A stretch of 64,000 bases of DNA from NCBI GenBank assembly GCA_038327655.1, contig JBBQLG010000014.1:1-64000 (forward strand), read 5' to 3'. Made by a program: the position numbers and the translations under genes. Source of the DNA: JBBQLG01 sp038327655 (GTDB taxonomy: Bacteria; Bacteroidota; Bacteroidia; Cytophagales; Spirosomataceae). Every line of letters begins with the position of its first letter. Position 1 is the stretch's first letter. Shown here piece after piece: positions 60,588 through 64,000 of this stretch. The notes beneath the pieces are model-generated. The model did no database searches. It worked only from the letters and a program-made list of their open reading frames with translations, and was not told where the DNA came from.

Positions 60588-60968
60588 TTACTTCAGAATC
60601 ACTACCGCTTTCTGTGCCAAAAGAGCGGGCTTAAGGTCGTCCTCTTCGTCCATCCCCCAAATGTAGGCATGGGCCGGATTATCGAATCCGTGTTTCTGAA
60701 CTGTACAGGGATCATAAAAAGTCGATAAGCCAATGACTGTTACATCGGTATTGTTGAGAGAGGCTAAGGCAAACTTACCAAGGTCACGAACAGATTGCTC
60801 CGGTGTGGTCAGGCTGGCTGCGTCGACAGATAATTTGCCTTCATCTTTTGGGCGAAGTTTAAAATTACGGGAGGTGGGCCGACCGTCAGGGTCAACGTAT
60901 TTGTGCTAGGGGGTGCGGTAGATGCTTCGGTACAGTTGTTCGTCATCTGCTACAGGCATATTATTCAT
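60588..60968 (-). pseudogene. Hypothetical gene interrupted by an in-frame amber codon
   Basis: From ATG 60968 the frame reads MNNMPVADDEQLYRSIYRTP, then TAG (60906-60908, codon 21), then HKYVDPDGRPTSRNFKLRPK and on to DNPAHAYIWGMDEEDDLKPA and a TAA at 60588. The stretch after the TAG has no good start codon of its own, so the stop divides one gene of about 126 codons. A CAG to TAG change would explain it. It follows the next gene (60980-61387) by 11 bases on the same strand, so the two likely formed an operon. Product family unknown to me. Confidence 0.75.
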
Positions 60969-60979
60969 CAGGTACGCAG

Positions 60980-61387
60980 TTATCGGTTCAGCCATTGCAA
61001 CGTTTGCTGCAACGAATCGGGTGTGAAGGGGCCTTGTTGCGGTGGCTCGTTCGGGCTGATGCGCACAAACTTGTTTCGGCCACCGGGATAGATTAAAAAC
61101 TCAGCCGATTTGTCCCCATTTCGCAGGTTAATCATGATTTCGCCGACCGGCCCCGGTGAGGTATGGTAGATGACCTGCCCAACGGCAATCAGCAGCAGGG
61201 CAATGTCGAGGGCGATTACAACCGTCTGATGCGTGGGGGCAACGGCATCGTCTTCGTCCCAGTTATCGACCAAATTTCTGTAGGCCGCGATAGCTGCCAA
61301 GTGCTGCCGATTCTGCCCCAGCGCATCCGTTACTTCACCAGGCCGAGCCGGGCTGATTTCCTGTACGAAGTCGATTACGTCAAACAT
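60980..61387 (-). CDS. Hypothetical protein upstream of the amber-interrupted gene
   Basis: 135 residues, no signal or clear membrane protein. The centre has a hydrophobic helix (VVIALDIALLLIAVGQVIYH) and the rest is mixed. It begins with FDVIDFVQEISPARPGEVTD. It is 66 bases downstream of nurA on the same strand. Function unknown. It may be a partner of the broken gene that follows it. Confidence 0.7.
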   Translation of the reverse strand: MFDVIDFVQEISPARPGEVTDALGQNRQHLAAIAAYRNLVDNWDEDDAVAPTHQTVVIALDIALLLIAVGQVIYHTSPGPVGEIMINLRNGDKSAEFLIYPGGRNKFVRISPNEPPQQGPFTPDSLQQTLQWLNR

Positions 61388-61453
61388 AGATTTTGTGGTT
61401 CGTTTGTACTTGTTTTAGCTCATTAACAGACCGGGAGACTTTCCAAACTAAAT

Positions 61454-62833
61454 TTACTGGCGTCCTAAGCCTGCTTTAGCCATCAAATCGAGGACTTTAC
61501 CACCGGGTACCAGACTAATCGAAGCGTGACGATGGGCCAATGCAACTGGAACAATTGCGTTGTCGTAAAGGTCAAGTTCAAAGTGCCGGATCAGGTCGCA
61601 AGCCCGTTCAATTAGGGAGCCATAGCGGGCTAATTCGACCTTTATACGAGAGAAACCCGGACGACCTCCATGTCCACTTTTGCTTTCAAATGGGTAAGGA
61701 AGTGCGAAGTTGAATATGCGTCCACGTTCTGTTTTAAATAAGAAGTCTTGACCATAATACGATTCGTAGCCAAAGTCCTCTGTAGCCTTATCGCTTCCGG
61801 TTATGTATGTGTGACGATAGACGTCATCAATCACACGCATCACTCCCTTTGGAAGGAACCGCTCTAACAAATGAGCATGATCCATCACTGCCCCTGTTTT
61901 TTGTAGGCCCACAACCAATAATGGTTCCAGTCCAAGCGAAGTCAGCTTCACATTTGCTTTGTGAATCAACTTCATAATTCTTGGTTGCCACTTTGCTGGC
62001 TCACCGAAAAGGGCCAGCGGTCCATCCATTACAAAGGCAATCTTATTCAAAGAAGCCGGGTCGTCATGAAGCAACTCCATGATGAAGGCTGCCAGCAATA
62101 AGTGTTCTACAACATTCATCATGCGTGTCATGGCACTCATGTTATCGCCGAAATCGCTAATGCCTTCATGCAATCGTAAAGCATCTGTAGCGTATATCAC
62201 TGTCTTGCAGGATGGGCATTTATGCGTAGGTGTCTTTAGGGTAAACACAAGATCCTCAATTACAGCATCGCAAGCATGAGAAGGACATGACTTGATGGTA
62301 ATCTTGTCATCATTCAACGCAAAGAGGGTTTCAGTCAATACCATTCGGTTAGACCCATCACGCCGGTTAGCCGTTAACTGGTCATACACTGCGTGACGAA
62401 ATCCATCGCGTACATTCGTTGAGCCTTTGTAGCAAATGTTGCTACCTGGCATCACATACGTAATTGGCTGAGCATTACGGTGTAAATCAGCGACTTTGAA
62501 TGGGTCAACAAAGCGCGAACCAGGATCAATCAACTCAGCATATTTATCCATCGCGATAAGCACATGGCTGACTTTGATAAAGCCAAGTTGAGTACTCGGA
62601 AGTTTGTCGTTGATTGGCGCATCACTCTTACTGGCATCCGAGGCCACTACAAATTTGGGTAAGCGGGGCGGATGACCTGCCGGTGCAGGGGCAAAAGACG
62701 ATGCCATTGCCTCTGCTTCGTCATCAGAGGGGGGCTTCATGTATTCACAACTTCCCAAAAAACGTTGTACGTCCGGGTTACGCACAAAGTCCGAATGCCC
62801 ACCCTTTCCGGCTCCCTGATTGTTGTAAGGCAT
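61454..62833 (-). CDS. nurA: NurA-domain nuclease with inserted zinc ribbon
   Basis: 459 residues, longer than classical archaeal NurA (~330). NurA motif residues: Asp in FVVASDASKSDAPIND, Asp in IAFVMDGPLALFGEP, and the C-terminal VPVALAHRHASISLVPGGKV. Residues ~190-225 contain CPSHACDAVIEDL and HKCPSCKTVIYATDALRL, a CxxxxC/CxxC zinc ribbon inserted into the fold. NurA is a 5'-3' exonuclease that works with HerA in end resection. Its start overlaps the HerA stop by 1 base, so the two are coupled. AT-rich relative to the Wadjet genes. Confidence 0.88.
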   Translation of the reverse strand: MPYNNQGAGKGGHSDFVRNPDVQRFLGSCEYMKPPSDDEAEAMASSFAPAPAGHPPRLPKFVVASDASKSDAPINDKLPSTQLGFIKVSHVLIAMDKYAELIDPGSRFVDPFKVADLHRNAQPITYVMPGSNICYKGSTNVRDGFRHAVYDQLTANRRDGSNRMVLTETLFALNDDKITIKSCPSHACDAVIEDLVFTLKTPTHKCPSCKTVIYATDALRLHEGISDFGDNMSAMTRMMNVVEHLLLAAFIMELLHDDPASLNKIAFVMDGPLALFGEPAKWQPRIMKLIHKANVKLTSLGLEPLLVVGLQKTGAVMDHAHLLERFLPKGVMRVIDDVYRHTYITGSDKATEDFGYESYYGQDFLFKTERGRIFNFALPYPFESKSGHGGRPGFSRIKVELARYGSLIERACDLIRHFELDLYDNAIVPVALAHRHASISLVPGGKVLDLMAKAGLGRQ

Positions 62834-64000
62834 TAGCTGTTCTTTTTCTCGTTAATGGTAGCGATCTTTTTCTTTATCTCTTCCGGCGTGAAACGGTTGA
62901 TTTGGGTTGGGATGACGAACGGAGAGGATAGTGTTTTGATACGGGCAAAACCAACATCTTGTGCCGCTTTCAACGATCGCAAAAAGTCTCCAAAGTCATA
63001 GAATTTACCGAGAGACCTCAATTCGTCATCATTATTCAGATGCGTTACAAACCAGTTTTCTGTATTTGCCAGAATGTTAGGGTGCACAGAAGAGGGTTCC
63101 TGCGTAGCGTAGACGAAGGCGATTTTTGCTTTTGCGCCCTCTTTAGCCATTCGTGGCCATGTATCAGTCAACTTTGCCTCTCTACCAATCAAGTTGTGCG
63201 CTTCTTCGACGTAGACTACGATGTTCATTGGGATTTTACCACTGTTCAGTACATCGAATTGGCGATCAAATATAGCTACAGCTATACGCTCTGAAAGGGT
63301 TTTACGGATGGATACCGGTCCCGCGGACAAGTCAAGTATGACTATCTTCCCAGCGTAGAGGTAACTCAATACTTCTTTTACAACGTCTCCCTGACGGGCA
63401 TTCGAGTGGTAGCCCGTGTACTCCTGTATTTGTCGATATCCTCGTATGTATGTCCCTCCTGAATTTTCATTCACAAGGACGTTGAGATAGGCTTCAAGTG
63501 AACTGTCAACCCAATCTCCCCCTGTGCTCGATGTCAGTTTACTGTCCTTGTTAACGAGTCTGGCAGCTTTAAACCATTCTGTGGCCTGTTCGAGGGTCAG
63601 GTTATAAAACGGCTGATTGTTACCTCGCAAAACCGGAGTCGGAAATTCCTCTGCAAGCCCGGGTTTGATTAGGTCAATAATCTTTTGATTTACAGGGAAT
63701 TCTATCCTAAAGTCCTGAGGTGCCTTGTATTGAGCCAAGTTCAAAATGCAGTGGAAGACCGCTCTTCTAACTTGCCAGCGATTATACGGGCTTCGCTCTT
63801 TAGGGTCTGGTTCGTCTAATGAACTTGTGAGAAATGTTGTTATATCTTGAGCGTTACCACGCGTTTCCCTTGATAACTGTTCTAACAATCCAAGTGCGAC
63901 ACCAGGTTGCTCATAAAAGTTAATTCGTAGATCCTTGAAATTCGGTCGATCCGGCGTGTCTATAGCCCTATAACAGATAGTATCACTAAAGACATCTGCA
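62833..64000 (-). CDS. herA: HerA-like hexameric ATPase/translocase (partial)
   Basis: The frame is open to the right edge (about 389 residues visible); the N-terminus with Walker A lies beyond the window. The internal TTG at 63888 is not the start. Walker B is NIVVYVEEAHNLIGREAKLT, followed by the sensor region ATQEPSSVHPNILANTENWF and LRSLGKFYDFGDFLRSLK, as in FtsK/HerA ATPases. HerA-NurA pairs resect DNA ends in archaea; in bacteria HerA-like ATPases accompany several defence nucleases. Here it lies next to Wadjet. Confidence 0.88.
   Translation of the reverse strand, partial: ADVFSDTICYRAIDTPDRPNFKDLRINFYEQPGVALGLLEQLSRETRGNAQDITTFLTSSLDEPDPKERSPYNRWQVRRAVFHCILNLAQYKAPQDFRIEFPVNQKIIDLIKPGLAEEFPTPVLRGNNQPFYNLTLEQATEWFKAARLVNKDSKLTSSTGGDWVDSSLEAYLNVLVNENSGGTYIRGYRQIQEYTGYHSNARQGDVVKEVLSYLYAGKIVILDLSAGPVSIRKTLSERIAVAIFDRQFDVLNSGKIPMNIVVYVEEAHNLIGREAKLTDTWPRMAKEGAKAKIAFVYATQEPSSVHPNILANTENWFVTHLNNDDELRSLGKFYDFGDFLRSLKAAQDVGFARIKTLSSPFVIPTQINRFTPEEIKKKIATINEKKNS

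Noticed and set aside
1..64000. CRISPR arrays, tRNA or rRNA genes
   Set aside because: No regularly spaced direct repeats and no cloverleaf or rRNA-like segments were recognised on reading both strands; a tRNA search program was not available.
63888..64000. TTG at 63888 as the start of the HerA-like gene
   Set aside because: The same frame stays open to the window edge with protein-like sequence (DTPDRPNFKDLRINFYEQPG), and the Walker A motif must lie further upstream.

Overview
The window (GC in the mid-50s percent by eye) looks like chromosome of a Bacteroidota bacterium, most likely a Cytophagales member related to Spirosoma. Grounds: a C-terminal type IX secretion sorting domain at the left edge, several exact Bacteroidota -7 elements (TAnnTTTG), weak ribosome binding sites, a carboxypeptidase-regulatory-like/TonB receptor, GH29 fucosidases, DUF3500 and DUF1080 proteins, and intergenic palindromes of the GTCATCCTGA...GAAGGATCT type. 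The species assignment is inference. No rRNA, tRNA or CRISPR array was seen, and no stretch over 300 bases lacks a gene.

Layout. 1-17.5 kb is mainly housekeeping and metabolic: the end of a secreted protein, a two-gene inorganic carbon pump (dabA-dabB), an AraC regulator with two short-chain dehydrogenases, a GH29 fucosidase, an SGNH esterase, an MscS channel, an MFS exporter, a LEA-like helical protein, an acidic disordered protein, and secreted DUF1080 and DUF3500 proteins. 17.5-23 kb has a five-PAS histidine kinase, an internally deleted MmeI-type restriction-modification pseudogene and a low-GC two-gene cassette. 23-26.4 kb is an L-fucose operon (fucosidase, fucose-dehydrogenase-like SDR, zinc alcohol dehydrogenase). 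28.2-30.6 kb holds six tandem paralogs of an unrecognised ~110-residue helical protein. 31-38.8 kb has an aldo/keto reductase, a response regulator/kinase pair followed by a TonB receptor, and a divergent MocR regulator/flavin oxidase pair.

From 38.8 kb on the window becomes defence-rich: a PIN-domain pair, a broken MjaI-type restriction locus, a WYL regulator, a PARP1-like poly(ADP-ribose) polymerase (WGR, helical and catalytic domains with an intact H-Y-E triad) in a four-gene block with two tandem unknown paralogs, a DUF433/DUF5615 toxin-antitoxin pair, a SWIM zinc-finger protein, and a complete type I Wadjet operon (jetABCD) with a fifth same-strand gene carrying a pRiA4b ORF-3 domain. 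The right edge has a gene interrupted by an amber codon and a HerA-NurA pair whose NurA carries an inserted zinc ribbon; HerA runs off the window.

Best candidates for something undescribed are the six-paralog array (28.2-30.6 kb), the PARP block (45.5-48.2 kb), the five-gene Wadjet operon (52.4-60.4 kb) and the zinc-ribbon NurA-HerA locus (60.6-64 kb). Repeats include three copies of a palindromic intergenic element and one perfect 38-bp inverted repeat that overlaps the end of a coding region.
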